NCBI GenBank assembly: GCA_947500555.1
Contig: CANMSE010000002.1
Location: 434,001 to 498,000 of the forward strand
Direction: 5' to 3'
Length of the DNA: 64,000 nucleotides
Source of the DNA: an uncultured Fulvivirga sp.
Lineage (GTDB): Bacteria > Bacteroidota > Bacteroidia > Cytophagales > Cyclobacteriaceae
Part shown: positions 18,023-26,569 of the stretch, in pieces
Numbering within the stretch: position 1 is the first letter of the stretch
Layout of the letters: every line of letters begins with the position of its first letter
Position numbers and translations under genes: made by a program
Notes under the pieces: generated by a model
What the model was told of the DNA's origin: nothing
Seen by the model: the letters and a program-made list of their open reading frames with translations, nothing else
Databases searched by the model: none

Positions 18023-19063
18023 ATGAGAAACAATCTTTTCGACACCTTCAATAGGACAAATGAAGAATATTCAAAATACTCTACACCTACCTATAATTAT
18101 TTTAACGAAACTGCTAGGCCAGAATTTGCCAAATGTAGAGAAGTGCTACAAAAGTGGTACAGCAAATATCCTGATCGTGAAAATTTAGAATTTCTAGGTC
18201 GCTTTAAATCTCCAATTAATCAACAATTTAGAGGTGCCTTTTTTGAACTGTACATACATGAACTCTTTAACACATTAGGCTATTCACTTGATAAGACTAC
18301 AGATTCATGTGATTTTAAAATTGAACATGAATTAAAAGACTTTTATCTAGAATGTACTTTATCCCAAAATCCATTAGTAAACGATTTGGTCGAACATCAA
18401 ATTAATGTGATTTCCGATAGGTTAGATGAATTGGATTCATTGTACTTCATAAATCTAAGTGTAGAAAATTTTTCAAGCAGGTCTCCAGGTGAAGGTAAAT
18501 TAACTAGATGGCTTCAAAATAGAATTTCACAACTTGATGAAGATAAAGATCCAGAAGTAAGATGGACTTATGACAATGATGGTTGGGAAATCAACATTTC
18601 ATTAATTAAGAAAAATGGTGCTGAATCTAAATCAAGAAACATGGGAATAATGTCCCCAAATACTGGAGGATTTATTGATTCGGCTAAACCTATTTTTGAA
18701 TCACTTAAATCTAAAAGACCATCAAGATATAACATTGAAGATCAGGCGTACATAATTGCGATCAATTCATCTGATATGTCGCTTCATCAAGATGATATTA
18801 TAAAAGCGTTATTTAAGCATCGAGATCTAGAATATGGATTTTTCGGAAACAGTGAAAGTCCAAGGAACACCTCAGTTTCTGGAGTATTAATCATCCAACA
18901 GCTTTCTGTTGTATTTCCTAACAACGCTAAACTCCAATTTTGGCCAAATCCGTGGTGCAAAGTCCCACTTGATCTGCCATTTGCCACTAAAGTTTTAATA
19001 TCAGAAAAACCTTATTTTAATTTCGAATCGACTAAAGAGGATTTTGAAATTGATCTATTATAA
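18023..19063 (+). CDS. hypothetical protein, possible PD-(D/E)XK-type nuclease
   Basis: 346 residues from the ATG at 18023 (an in-frame ATG lies at 18011). I do not recognise the family. Residues 70-112 have the shape of a PD-(D/E)XK core: an acidic helix GAFFELYIHELF (Glu75), then SCDFKIE (Asp97), then a strand FYLECTLS (Glu110). The usual catalytic Lys is replaced by Thr, as in some variants. The C-terminal half is beta-rich and Trp/Tyr-containing, without known motifs. It lies alone in a patch between tRNA-Leu and the clpP operon, on the opposite strand to both. Base use is more AT-rich and the protein is Asn/Ser-rich relative to neighbours, consistent with a transferred gene. Confidence 0.6.
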   Translation: MRNNLFDTFNRTNEEYSKYSTPTYNYFNETARPEFAKCREVLQKWYSKYPDRENLEFLGRFKSPINQQFRGAFFELYIHELFNTLGYSLDKTTDSCDFKIEHELKDFYLECTLSQNPLVNDLVEHQINVISDRLDELDSLYFINLSVENFSSRSPGEGKLTRWLQNRISQLDEDKDPEVRWTYDNDGWEINISLIKKNGAESKSRNMGIMSPNTGGFIDSAKPIFESLKSKRPSRYNIEDQAYIIAINSSDMSLHQDDIIKALFKHRDLEYGFFGNSESPRNTSVSGVLIIQQLSVVFPNNAKLQFWPNPWCKVPLDLPFATKVLISEKPYFNFESTKEDFEIDLL

Positions 19064-19154
19064 AAACGGCACTAACAAACATGGTATAGAAACGCACACC
19101 TCTAGGAAGCACTTATGTGCTTTGGTAGCACGTCCACCAATTCAGATGAAAGCA

Positions 19155-19811
19155 TTATTTCCCCTTTTTACTATAGAAGCTAACATTAGCTTCTTTATTC
19201 TCCATCTTAATCAGGTTAGAAGTATCACCCAGCACTTCGTCAACAAATCCATATTCCTTAGCTTCAAGGGCATTCATAAATCGATCTCTACGAAAAAACT
19301 CTTCCATTTCCTTCCAGGTATGGCCGCTGTTTTTACCCATAATATGAAACAGCTGCGTTTGCAATCGCTCCTGCTCTCGTGTAGCAATTTGAACATCCTC
19401 TGTATAACCCTTAGCACCACCCCCTGTTGGATGTTGATGAATAGTCGCCTGAGCTAAAGCATACCGCTTACCTTTAGCTCCAGAGGTAAGTAGAGCCGTA
19501 CCCATACTACCGGAAAAGCCTACTGCCACAGTCGAAACCGGAGCAGAAATCATTTGCATGGCATCATAGATAGCCATTCCGGCATATACCGACCCTCCGG
19601 GTGATTGTATATACATATCTATCTGTTGCTTCGGATTTTGGCTATTCAAATAGAGTAGTTGAGCTACAATAAGGTTTGCGACCTGATCATCTATTGATGA
19701 TCCAAGGAATATAATTCGCTCCTTTAGCAATAAGCTGAAAATGTCATATGCCCTCTCCCCTCGGCTATTTTGGTCAATAACCATGGGAATAACATTGGAT
19801 TGGAAATTCAT
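19155..19811 (-). CDS. ClpP-family serine protease, divergent paralog
   Basis: 218 residues with the ClpP fold. Ser102 in GFSGSMGTA, His125 in ATIHQHP and Asp176 in RRDRF fit the catalytic triad, and [11 protein letters not shown] is the oxyanion-strand motif. Compared with housekeeping ClpP (GxAASMGA, MIHQP) the active-site words are altered, and the C-terminus is extended by a Lys-rich tail. ClpP forms a tetradecameric chamber that degrades proteins delivered by ClpX/ClpA. Here it is the last gene of a three-gene operon headed by a sigma-factor gene (3-base gap to the preceding gene), suggesting a dedicated regulatory or stress role rather than the general protease. Confidence 0.88.
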   Translation of the reverse strand: MNFQSNVIPMVIDQNSRGERAYDIFSLLLKERIIFLGSSIDDQVANLIVAQLLYLNSQNPKQQIDMYIQSPGGSVYAGMAIYDAMQMISAPVSTVAVGFSGSMGTALLTSGAKGKRYALAQATIHQHPTGGGAKGYTEDVQIATREQERLQTQLFHIMGKNSGHTWKEMEEFFRRDRFMNALEAKEYGFVDEVLGDTSNLIKMENKEANVSFYSKKGK

Positions 19812-19814
19812 CTT

Positions 19815-20084
19815 TTACTTTTTAAATATTGAGTATATCTGGTTTTGAAAACTCTGATACTTTGACGTGGAAAAAAGTCGATTTTCTATAACCTTGATTT
19901 CTTTTAAGAGTTTGTCCCTGCCATAAAGATTAACAAGATCGTAAGCTAGTGATTGCCACTGGACCTTTTCCTTAAATTCAGAGTTAGACAATACTTTAGC
20001 CTCGGTAACCAGTCGATCAGAAGTGTCACCTTGCTGCAATAAAAGGTTCTCTATTTCAATAGTCTCATTCAAAGAAGTCTTCAT
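19815..20084 (-). CDS. small protein between sigma factor and ClpP, possible regulator
   Basis: 89 residues, soluble and predicted mostly helical (IEIENLLLQQGDTSDRLV, then LAYDLVNLYGRDKLLKEIKV). No TM segment and no Cys motif are seen. It overlaps the 3' end of the upstream sigma-factor gene by 20 bases and precedes the ClpP paralog by 3 bases, so it is translationally coupled. A protein in this position could be an anti-sigma factor or a ClpP substrate/adaptor; that is inference only. Confidence 0.7.
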   Translation of the reverse strand: MKTSLNETIEIENLLLQQGDTSDRLVTEAKVLSNSEFKEKVQWQSLAYDLVNLYGRDKLLKEIKVIENRLFSTSKYQSFQNQIYSIFKK

Positions 20085-20598
20085 ATTGTATAGATTTTAA
20101 TTTGATTTCATCTCTTACTTTTTCTAAGCATTTGTATTTCTGTACGGTAGCCGATCGTTCGCTTGTATAACCATATTGATCTGCCATTTGCCTCATTGTA
20201 AGTTTTTCATAATAAAATGATTGCAACAAATCCATGCAGCGCTTTCCGGATAGTTTTAAGTAGTGTAACAATTTTTTAGTGAGCGGTTTTTCATCACTCA
20301 CATCAATTATTTCGATGTTCTCCAGATTTTGATGCACTTTGGATTTCTCTCGGTACTTTAACCATTGTTTTTTCACTATACCCATTAGATAGGCAACATC
20401 ACCTACTTCAGGTTGAAAATCTCCATGTACCAGCTTTTCATAATAAAAAACTATCGCCACCTGGAAAACTTCTTTGGCCTCTTCAAGGCTTCCTCCCATC
20501 CGCTGAATGTGTGAAGCAGCCAAAGGAAAGACTTCTTCATAACATTTAATGATAACGGCCTCACGAGTATCTGCCTTTAATTCTTCAATTACGAGCAT
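20065..20598 (-). CDS. sigma-70 family (ECF-like) RNA polymerase sigma factor
   Basis: 177 residues. The region-2-like segment (SLEEAKEVFQVAIVFYYEKL, about residues 36-57) and the region-4 helix-turn-helix (LTMRQMADQYGYTSERSATVQKYKCLEKVRD, about 132-162) fit the ECF group of sigma factors, which direct RNA polymerase to a small regulon. It heads an operon with a small protein and a ClpP paralog. Coupling to a protease suggests regulated proteolysis of an inhibitor, but no membrane anti-sigma gene is adjacent. Confidence 0.82.
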   Translation of the reverse strand: MLVIEELKADTREAVIIKCYEEVFPLAASHIQRMGGSLEEAKEVFQVAIVFYYEKLVHGDFQPEVGDVAYLMGIVKKQWLKYREKSKVHQNLENIEIIDVSDEKPLTKKLLHYLKLSGKRCMDLLQSFYYEKLTMRQMADQYGYTSERSATVQKYKCLEKVRDEIKLKSIQYEDFFE

Positions 20599-20680
20599 AA
20601 ACTTTATCGTTTATTATTATGTTCGATTATCCTGATAAATATCACCCAAAAATTCAGTCTTTTTTTTAAAAAAAAGAGGG

Positions 20681-20761
20681 TTAGGGTTGATAGCGAATGA
20701 AATTATTCTTGGCCAATACCTAATTAAAACAACCCTAATAACTTATCTTACTGTTAGGTAT
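20681..20761. promoter_or_regulatory. nested inverted repeats upstream of the sigma/ClpP operon
   Basis: A perfect 9-base inverted repeat (TTAGGGTTG at 20681-20689, CAACCCTAA at 20730-20738) overlaps an 8-base one (ATACCTAA at 20716-20723, TTAGGTAT at 20754-20761). Because they share sequence they cannot both form as RNA hairpins. On the minus strand the first is followed by a run of eight T (20660-20668), so it may serve as the egtD terminator. The intergenic region also holds the promoter of the sigma-factor gene. Confidence 0.4.
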
Positions 20762-20782
20762 CTAAAATATTACCTTGAACTG

Positions 20783-21718
20783 TTATTTCTTAGACCAAAC
20801 AGCATTCAAGAAATAGTTGCTTTCATCTTTAAAGCTACCAACAATTTCAAAGCCTGAGTCGGTAGCTATCTTTTCAATCATCTGCTGATCATATTTTTGT
20901 GAAATTTCCATATGAATAGCTTCCCATGCGCCAAATTGAATAGCCGTGTCCATAATCTCTACGGTTTGTTTTTCAGTACTCACCAAAAAACTAGACGTTG
21001 TTCCGGTCATAGGATTATAAATTGGATGATGTCGAAACTTATCGATATTGAAGTTGCCTCCAAGTTCTTGATTTATTCGAGCAAGTAGATTTAGATTGAA
21101 GGCCCTTGTTACTCCAGATCTATCATTGTATGCATCCAAAATGACATTTGGATCTTTTTTTAAATCAAACCCTATAAACAGTAAATCTCCCGGCTTCAGT
21201 GAATCATTCAAGTGCGTTAAAAACTGAACAGCTTCATCTCCGGTAAAATTACCGATGTTAGACCCCAGAAATAAAACTACATTTCTATCTGGACTGTCGT
21301 GCAGTTGATCCAGTGCTTTGAAATACTCATTTTGCAAACCTTTGACCTGTAAGTCAGGTAATTCTTCATGTAAGGCCGTTTCTAATATCTTTAATACGTT
21401 ACCAGAAATATCAATAGGCATATAAGTAAAATCCGCTCTTTCCTTAACAAAATGACGCAGCAATACTTTTGTTTTATAACCATCACCAGCACCGAATTCA
21501 ATCAAATTAAACTTTGAAACCCCTTCCCGAAATGCTTTAAGAATGCTGTCTTTGTTATCTTTTAGAATACTGTATTCTGTTCTTGTTAAATAATATTCCT
21601 CCAGAGCCATAATCTGCTGAAACAGCTTATCGCCTTTTTGGTCGTAGAAGTACTTTGAAGAAAGCTCTTTGGGGTTTGCACTGAGTCCGTCCAGCACATC
21701 TTTAGCAAATTGATTCAT
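20783..21718 (-). CDS. egtD: L-histidine N-alpha-trimethyltransferase EgtD
   Basis: 311 residues of the SAM-dependent EgtD family, which trimethylates histidine to hercynine in ergothioneine synthesis. Visible motifs: PKELSSKYFYDQKGDKLF near the N-terminus, LIEFGAGDGYKTKVLL for SAM binding, YMPIDIS, VLFLGSNIGNF, and a C-terminal EISQKY. The ATG directly follows the egtB stop codon, so the two are co-transcribed and probably translationally coupled. Cytoplasmic. Confidence 0.94.
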   Translation of the reverse strand: MNQFAKDVLDGLSANPKELSSKYFYDQKGDKLFQQIMALEEYYLTRTEYSILKDNKDSILKAFREGVSKFNLIEFGAGDGYKTKVLLRHFVKERADFTYMPIDISGNVLKILETALHEELPDLQVKGLQNEYFKALDQLHDSPDRNVVLFLGSNIGNFTGDEAVQFLTHLNDSLKPGDLLFIGFDLKKDPNVILDAYNDRSGVTRAFNLNLLARINQELGGNFNIDKFRHHPIYNPMTGTTSSFLVSTEKQTVEIMDTAIQFGAWEAIHMEISQKYDQQMIEKIATDSGFEIVGSFKDESNYFLNAVWSKK

Positions 21719-22981
21719 TTATTTTTCTTGGTCATTCGAGTATTTAGCCAAACGAATGCCAGAAAACATCCATCTCAAATGTGGGTGAAAAAAATTTCTG
21801 TAAGTTGACCTGATATGATCTTTTGGTGTCGCACATGATCCTCCTCTTAACACCATTTGGTTCACCATGAATTTACCATTGTATTCACCCACCGCCCCGT
21901 CAGGAGCTTCATAATATGGGTAAGGTCTGTATGCACTGGCAGTCCACTCCCAACAATCGCCATAAAATTGATTACCAACAGCTATTTGAGGGGCGAATAC
22001 TTCAGAGTTACTGAAGTTAGAATTATTACTAATCTCGCCATATTTCCTACAGGCTACCTCCCACTCTTGCTCAGTAGGTAAACGAAGGCCTTTCCATTTG
22101 GCAAAAGCATCGGCTTCAAAAAAACTAACATGAGTTACCGGAGCATCCAGATCGATTGGACTCAAGCCTCCATTCAACTCGTACTGATACCATAGGCCAT
22201 CAACTAAATGCCAGTGTTCAGGTGATTTAATGTCATTTTCTGTGACCCAGGTCCAAGCCTCAGAAAGCCAGTATTTAAAATGATCATAACCCCCTGCTTC
22301 AATAAACTCAATATATTCGCCATTGGTGGTAAGTCGATTAGCTATGGCAAAGCTCTCCAGATAGGCCTTATGTTTTCCATGTTCATTATCAAAACTAAAG
22401 CCTTTACCATCAAACCCTATCTCATATAAGCCTTCATCAACCTGTAACCAGTCAAAATTGGCTACGTCCGTATTTAATAATTCTTTTTTTTCTCCGTAAG
22501 CTGGAAATAAGGGGTTGTTGCCAAGGATATACTTAATGTCGTAAACCAACAACTCCTGGTGTTGCTGCTCATGTTGAATACCCAGCTCAATAAGTTCATC
22601 AAGACTAGAATCATAATCTCCCTCGAGAAAACTCTCCATATGCTGATTTACGTACTTGCGATAGTTATAAACGTCTTCTACTCCAGGCCTGGTTATATTC
22701 CCTCTATCAGTTCTCACTACACGAGCACCAACTGTTTCATAGTAACTATTAAAAAGAAAGTTGTAGTCACTATCATACACCTCATAACCTTTCAAATGCT
22801 CCCTCAAAATAAAGGTTTCAAAAAACCAGGTGGTATGACCAAGGTGCCATTTAGGAGGACTAACATCCACGATTGGTTGCACCACGTAATCTTCTTTTTG
22901 AAGTGGGGAGCAGATGTTTTCTGTTTGCTTACGCACCGCTAAAAACCTTTCTGTCACTTTCCTTTTATCAGCAATTAACAT
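21719..22981 (-). CDS. egtB: ergothioneine biosynthesis sulfoxide synthase EgtB
   Basis: 420 residues from the ATG at 22981 (MLIADKRKVTERFLAVRKQT); the open frame extends 50 codons upstream but without homology-like content. The N-terminal DinB-like domain carries the iron-binding words KWHLGHTTWFFE (His46/His49 region) and HEQQHQE (His137, His141). The C-terminal FGE/sulfatase-modifying fold has PVTHVSFFEADAFAKWKGLRLPTEQEWE, GDCWEWTASAYRPYP and FMVNQMVLRGGSC. EgtB is a non-haem iron enzyme that joins hercynine to cysteine or gamma-glutamylcysteine with O2. egtD is the next gene; no egtC or egtE is adjacent. Confidence 0.94.
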   Translation of the reverse strand: MLIADKRKVTERFLAVRKQTENICSPLQKEDYVVQPIVDVSPPKWHLGHTTWFFETFILREHLKGYEVYDSDYNFLFNSYYETVGARVVRTDRGNITRPGVEDVYNYRKYVNQHMESFLEGDYDSSLDELIELGIQHEQQHQELLVYDIKYILGNNPLFPAYGEKKELLNTDVANFDWLQVDEGLYEIGFDGKGFSFDNEHGKHKAYLESFAIANRLTTNGEYIEFIEAGGYDHFKYWLSEAWTWVTENDIKSPEHWHLVDGLWYQYELNGGLSPIDLDAPVTHVSFFEADAFAKWKGLRLPTEQEWEVACRKYGEISNNSNFSNSEVFAPQIAVGNQFYGDCWEWTASAYRPYPYYEAPDGAVGEYNGKFMVNQMVLRGGSCATPKDHIRSTYRNFFHPHLRWMFSGIRLAKYSNDQEK

Positions 22982-23060
22982 CACAATAAAGTAAACGATG
23001 TTAGATCGGAATTGGAAGAGATTGTAAAAGAAAACTTTAAGAAAAAGGGAATACTTTCGA

Positions 23061-23171
23061 CTAGCCGACAGTTTCGGACTTAGATGAATCCAGAGAACGA
23101 GCTTTGAAGATGGCCCAGAAGAACGAAACAAAAAATAATGCCAAAGACAACAAGCAGAGATAGTACATCAT
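23061..23171 (-). CDS. possible 36-residue membrane peptide upstream of egtB
   Basis: A short minus-strand frame from ATG 23171 to the stop at 23061 encodes one hydrophobic helix (MMYYLCLLSLALFFVSFFWA) followed by a polar tail (KARSLDSSKSETVG). The single-TM-plus-tail layout is common in real small membrane proteins. It lies 79 bases upstream of egtB in the same orientation. No homology is known to me, so this is only a candidate. Confidence 0.35.
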   Translation of the reverse strand: MMYYLCLLSLALFFVSFFWAIFKARSLDSSKSETVG

Positions 23172-23394
23172 AATCAGTATTCATTTTGTCAAAGCAAAGC
23201 TAGTTGGTGTTTTATAATTTGATGAATTAGAATATCCACTCAACCTACAGTTGTAAGTTTTTCCTTATTGACTCACTTTTTTATTTTTTCTTTAATTCTA
23301 ATTTAGCACCACTAATCATTACGAATACAAGTTTTGATGTGGTCAAATTCCCAAGTATATTTATCGGAACGTAGATTAAAATTTCACTAAAGCG
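23172..23394. other. intergenic region between divergent genes
   Basis: About 220 bases that presumably hold the promoters for the egtBD unit (minus) and the membrane-protein pair starting at 23395 (plus). I see AT-rich runs such as GTTTTATAATTTGATG but no confident promoter match, repeat or RNA. Confidence 0.4.
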
Positions 23395-23835
23395 ATGTAT
23401 GAAATTCTGAAAAGTGCTCATTCTGGTTTAAGATGGCTTGTTTTACTTACACTTATATTGGCTATTGTCAATAGCTTTGGAAAAACACGTGGGGGTATTA
23501 CTTTCTCAGGAAGTGACAAAAAGAAGGCCTTATTTGCTCTGATTTTTACTCATCTTCAATTCGTCATCGGTTTGGTTCTTTATTTCATCAGTCCAAAAGT
23601 TGTGTTTGATGCTGCATCTATGAAGTCGCCTGTACTACGATTTTTCCTGGTTGAACATGTTGCTATGATGCTTATAGCGGTTATACTTATAACCATCGGA
23701 TACAGTCGCGCTAAAAGAACCAGCCTTGATGGAAAGAAATTTAAATCTATACTTATCTATTACTTAATAGGCCTGCTACTAATAATCGCTGCTATTCCCT
23801 GGCCATTTAGGGACCTGGGTGGAAGTTGGTTTTAA
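23395..23835 (+). CDS. four-helix membrane protein with conserved-looking His, possible b-type cytochrome-like protein
   Basis: 146 residues with four hydrophobic helices (about 12-28, 46-66, 83-101, 121-137). Helix starts contain His9 (AHSGLRW), His53 (THLQFVIGLVLY) and His88 (VEHVAMML), spaced as in small haem-binding four-helix proteins. I know similar unnamed proteins in Bacteroidota; haem binding is inference. The downstream membrane protein starts 13 bases after its stop, so both are probably one transcript. Confidence 0.7.
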   Translation: MYEILKSAHSGLRWLVLLTLILAIVNSFGKTRGGITFSGSDKKKALFALIFTHLQFVIGLVLYFISPKVVFDAASMKSPVLRFFLVEHVAMMLIAVILITIGYSRAKRTSLDGKKFKSILIYYLIGLLLIIAAIPWPFRDLGGSWF

Positions 23836-23848
23836 GATAATTTTGAAT

Positions 23849-24391
23849 ATGCCTCTATTTTTAAATCTTAAACATTGGCATCTTTTTCTTCTTACCTGGG
23901 GTCTTCCGCTTTTAGCTGGAATTGGAATCTTCATTCATATTGGAGTAGCACTTACATTACTTCCTCTATTGATAATTGTTAGCGCACTAACGGTGTTTGG
24001 CTGGATATCATCAATAGCTATCTGTTTGAATAAACATTTGCCTAATGGTCTAAATCTAAATATTAAAAGATTTAAATTATTGTTTGCACTCCCTCTGATC
24101 TATGTTTTCTTACTCGTTTTGTGGATCGGTTTTATAGTACTGGATGAATCCAATAGCATTGAGCAAATTAGCTCGGCTGTGGTATCTACAGTATTTGTAC
24201 CATTGCACCTCCTATCACTAATTATTATTTTTTGGGGAATTGGTTTTGCAGCCAGAACATTAAAGTGTGTTGAGAAAAATCAATCTTTAAAATTCGATCA
24301 GTATACAGAAGAATTTTTTTTGATATGGTTTTCGTTTGTTGGTTTTTGGATTCTGCAACCTCGGCTTAACAAATTAATGGATCAGTATTAG
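23849..24391 (+). CDS. membrane protein, unknown function
   Basis: 180 residues from ATG 23849 (MPLFLNLKHWHLFLLTWGLP); an in-frame start 10 codons upstream would overlap the preceding gene. Four hydrophobic segments are separated by short polar loops. No recognisable motif. It converges with the acid phosphatase gene (4-base overlap). Confidence 0.65.
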   Translation: MPLFLNLKHWHLFLLTWGLPLLAGIGIFIHIGVALTLLPLLIIVSALTVFGWISSIAICLNKHLPNGLNLNIKRFKLLFALPLIYVFLLVLWIGFIVLDESNSIEQISSAVVSTVFVPLHLLSLIIIFWGIGFAARTLKCVEKNQSLKFDQYTEEFFLIWFSFVGFWILQPRLNKLMDQY

Positions 24392-25182
24392 CGAATAAAA
24401 GCTTTATTTCTTCTTTTCAGTTTTTCATCATTACTAATAGAAAAATCATTTCCATAAATGGCTTTCTCCCATTCTCCATACATCGGGTTTGGTAGCATAA
24501 CAAAACTGGAAAGCAACTCTGAGAGCCTTTTATCAACAAGATCTTTACCCATATCTTTATTTCTATTGGCGAAATCTTCGGAATAGTCGGTCAGATTATC
24601 ACCAATATAGACCATGACATTGTGTGTTTCATTAACTTTTTGCCTCCTATTAGTTTTATCACTCGTTTTTTCTTTTAGCAACACAAATTTTTCTAAAGCA
24701 TTTGGAAAGTTCTCTTGTCTTAGATTTTTAAGTGTTGGTTCTAATGCAGCTACTTTTCTATTAGAAATATAAAACACCTCAACCCCTCTACTTTTTGCAT
24801 AATTAACAAAGTCAAGAGCCCCAGGTAAGGCACTGGCCCTTGCTTGATCGGTCCACTTTTTCCAGGTACTGGAGCTATAGGTATCACCATTGTCAATTAA
24901 ATAGGATTCATAAGGACTATTGTCCAATACTGTTTCGTCAATATCGAGTACAACTGCCGGAGGTTTACTATTTCTTGTATTTTCCAATTTCTCTCTCAAA
25001 ATTAATTTTGCGTACTCATAGGCCTGATAATAAGCCATTCGCATTTCAGCGGATTGCTGATACCACAATACTGCTCCCCCCAGTTGCTTGGAAATTTCCT
25101 CCTTTGCCAAATTCGTTTCCTGTGAATGAACAACTTTAGTGCAGCTAGTGATCAAAATTAGACCAATAATAAAATACTTCAT
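24388..25182 (-). CDS. e(P4)-type HAD acid phosphatase / 5'-nucleotidase lipoprotein
   Basis: 264 residues from ATG 25182 (MKYFIIGLILITSC, lipobox Cys14). The HAD catalytic motif PAVVLDIDETVLDNSPYE (DxDxT) is followed by a Lys/Trp-containing substrate loop (SSSTWKKWTDQARASALPGA), a Ser/Asn motif YISNRK and VYIGDNLTDYS. This is the outer-membrane-anchored class C acid phosphatase family, typified by Haemophilus lipoprotein e(P4), which dephosphorylates nucleotides such as NMN so that nucleosides can be taken up. Confidence 0.93.
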   Translation of the reverse strand: MKYFIIGLILITSCTKVVHSQETNLAKEEISKQLGGAVLWYQQSAEMRMAYYQAYEYAKLILREKLENTRNSKPPAVVLDIDETVLDNSPYESYLIDNGDTYSSSTWKKWTDQARASALPGALDFVNYAKSRGVEVFYISNRKVAALEPTLKNLRQENFPNALEKFVLLKEKTSDKTNRRQKVNETHNVMVYIGDNLTDYSEDFANRNKDMGKDLVDKRLSELLSSFVMLPNPMYGEWEKAIYGNDFSISNDEKLKRRNKAFIR

Positions 25183-25200
25183 TTTGCTATCTTTAACTGT

Positions 25201-25575
25201 ATGCATATTCCAAAAGTAATCATTGCAGGCTTTCTTTCTTTTTCATTTAACCAAGGTTTTTCTCAAACTCAGCATAATTTCGATATGGTACCTGAAAATA
25301 CTGATTGTCATGAACTGACACTTGGTGATGACCTCAGTAAGAATATATCAATGATCAGACAGACTCATTACAGAGTGAAAGAGCAAATGAATGTATCAAG
25401 GTATAAAGACCCAAAAAAGGTTGAGTTCTATTCTTGCGATGGGAAAACTGGTCATATGATAGCCATAGAATTAGAAAAGGAAGTGCTTTATAAAAGTGTT
25501 AAAAAAGTGACATGGGATTCACTGCTTGACAGTTCAGATCCAATTTATTTTTACGAGCAAAATTTCAAAAACTAG
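25201..25575 (+). CDS. small secreted protein, unknown function
   Basis: 124 residues with a signal peptide (MHIPKVIIAGFLSFSFNQGFS). The mature part has two Cys (NTDCHELTLG, FYSCDGKTGHM) that may form a disulphide. No family recognised. Its start lies only 18 bases from the divergent phosphatase start, and its end precedes the DUF2157 gene by 10 bases. Confidence 0.6.
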   Translation: MHIPKVIIAGFLSFSFNQGFSQTQHNFDMVPENTDCHELTLGDDLSKNISMIRQTHYRVKEQMNVSRYKDPKKVEFYSCDGKTGHMIAIELEKEVLYKSVKKVTWDSLLDSSDPIYFYEQNFKN

Positions 25576-25585
25576 AACCTGTTTA

Positions 25586-26569
25586 ATGCGCCATACTTTA
25601 GAATACCTTTTGAATCAAGGGTTGATAACTGCCGAATCAACTGAAAAACTAAAAGAATATCATACTAACAGGCCTTTATCTATATTTTGGCATGTCCGTA
25701 CAATATTATATCTGGGTGTCACCTTATTGGCTTCAGGTCTCGGGACGCTTATTTACAAAAATATTGACACCATAGGGCATGCCACTATTGTCATAATAAT
25801 AGGGTTAAGCAGCGCCATTTGCATTTACTGGTGCTTTAAAAAAGCGGACTCATTTACTTTTGAAAAAGTGCCGTCTCCAAATACCTGGTTGGATTATATT
25901 CTTCTTTTAGGGGTTTCCCTCTTCTTAATTTTTGAAGGGTACTTGCAATATCAATTCAATATTTTTGGCAATAGTTATGGATTAGCAACTATTCTACCTG
26001 CACTTATTCTGTTTGCACTTGCCTACCGATTTGACCATTTAGGAGTTTTAAGTATGGGTATTACTTTGTTGGCAACATGGCTGGGAATTTCGCTTACACC
26101 AAAAGACCTTCTAGTTTCTAACGATTTTTCGGATGAACGAATTATACTGGCTGGCTTACTGCTAGGAGTGATTTTGACAAGTTTAGGTTATTTTTTGGCC
26201 AATAGAGGTATTAAAAAACATTTCGATTTTACTTACTACAACTTTGCTTTTCATTTATCCGCTTTTGCTGTATTTGGCGCAGCGGCTACTTTTAGTAGCG
26301 GCTGGTTGTGGATATTGCTTATTGGTCCAATCTCTTATTTAGGTTACAGATATGCATGGACCATAAGTTCCTTTTATTTTCTTTTATTTTCCTTAGGCTA
26401 TGCTTATGCAGCCGTTACTTACCTTTTGATAAAAGGCCTGTTTTGGATAGAGCCTGATGGTATATTATGGGGTTATTTATTCATGTTCTACTTTATTGGT
26501 ACAGGCTTATACTCTATTCGGTTTTTAATGAGGACTTATAAAAATATGACAAATGATGTTAGGATATAA
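25586..26569 (+). CDS. DUF2157-family membrane protein
   Basis: 327 residues from ATG 25586 (MRHTLEYLLNQGLITAESTEKL); the open frame extends 20 codons upstream. The N-terminal cytoplasmic segment of about 45 residues (helical, QGLITAEST) is typical of DUF2157, followed by about nine TM helices. Function of the family is unknown. It overlaps the next gene, a second protein of similar layout, by 17 bases. Confidence 0.75.
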   Translation: MRHTLEYLLNQGLITAESTEKLKEYHTNRPLSIFWHVRTILYLGVTLLASGLGTLIYKNIDTIGHATIVIIIGLSSAICIYWCFKKADSFTFEKVPSPNTWLDYILLLGVSLFLIFEGYLQYQFNIFGNSYGLATILPALILFALAYRFDHLGVLSMGITLLATWLGISLTPKDLLVSNDFSDERIILAGLLLGVILTSLGYFLANRGIKKHFDFTYYNFAFHLSAFAVFGAAATFSSGWLWILLIGPISYLGYRYAWTISSFYFLLFSLGYAYAAVTYLLIKGLFWIEPDGILWGYLFMFYFIGTGLYSIRFLMRTYKNMTNDVRI

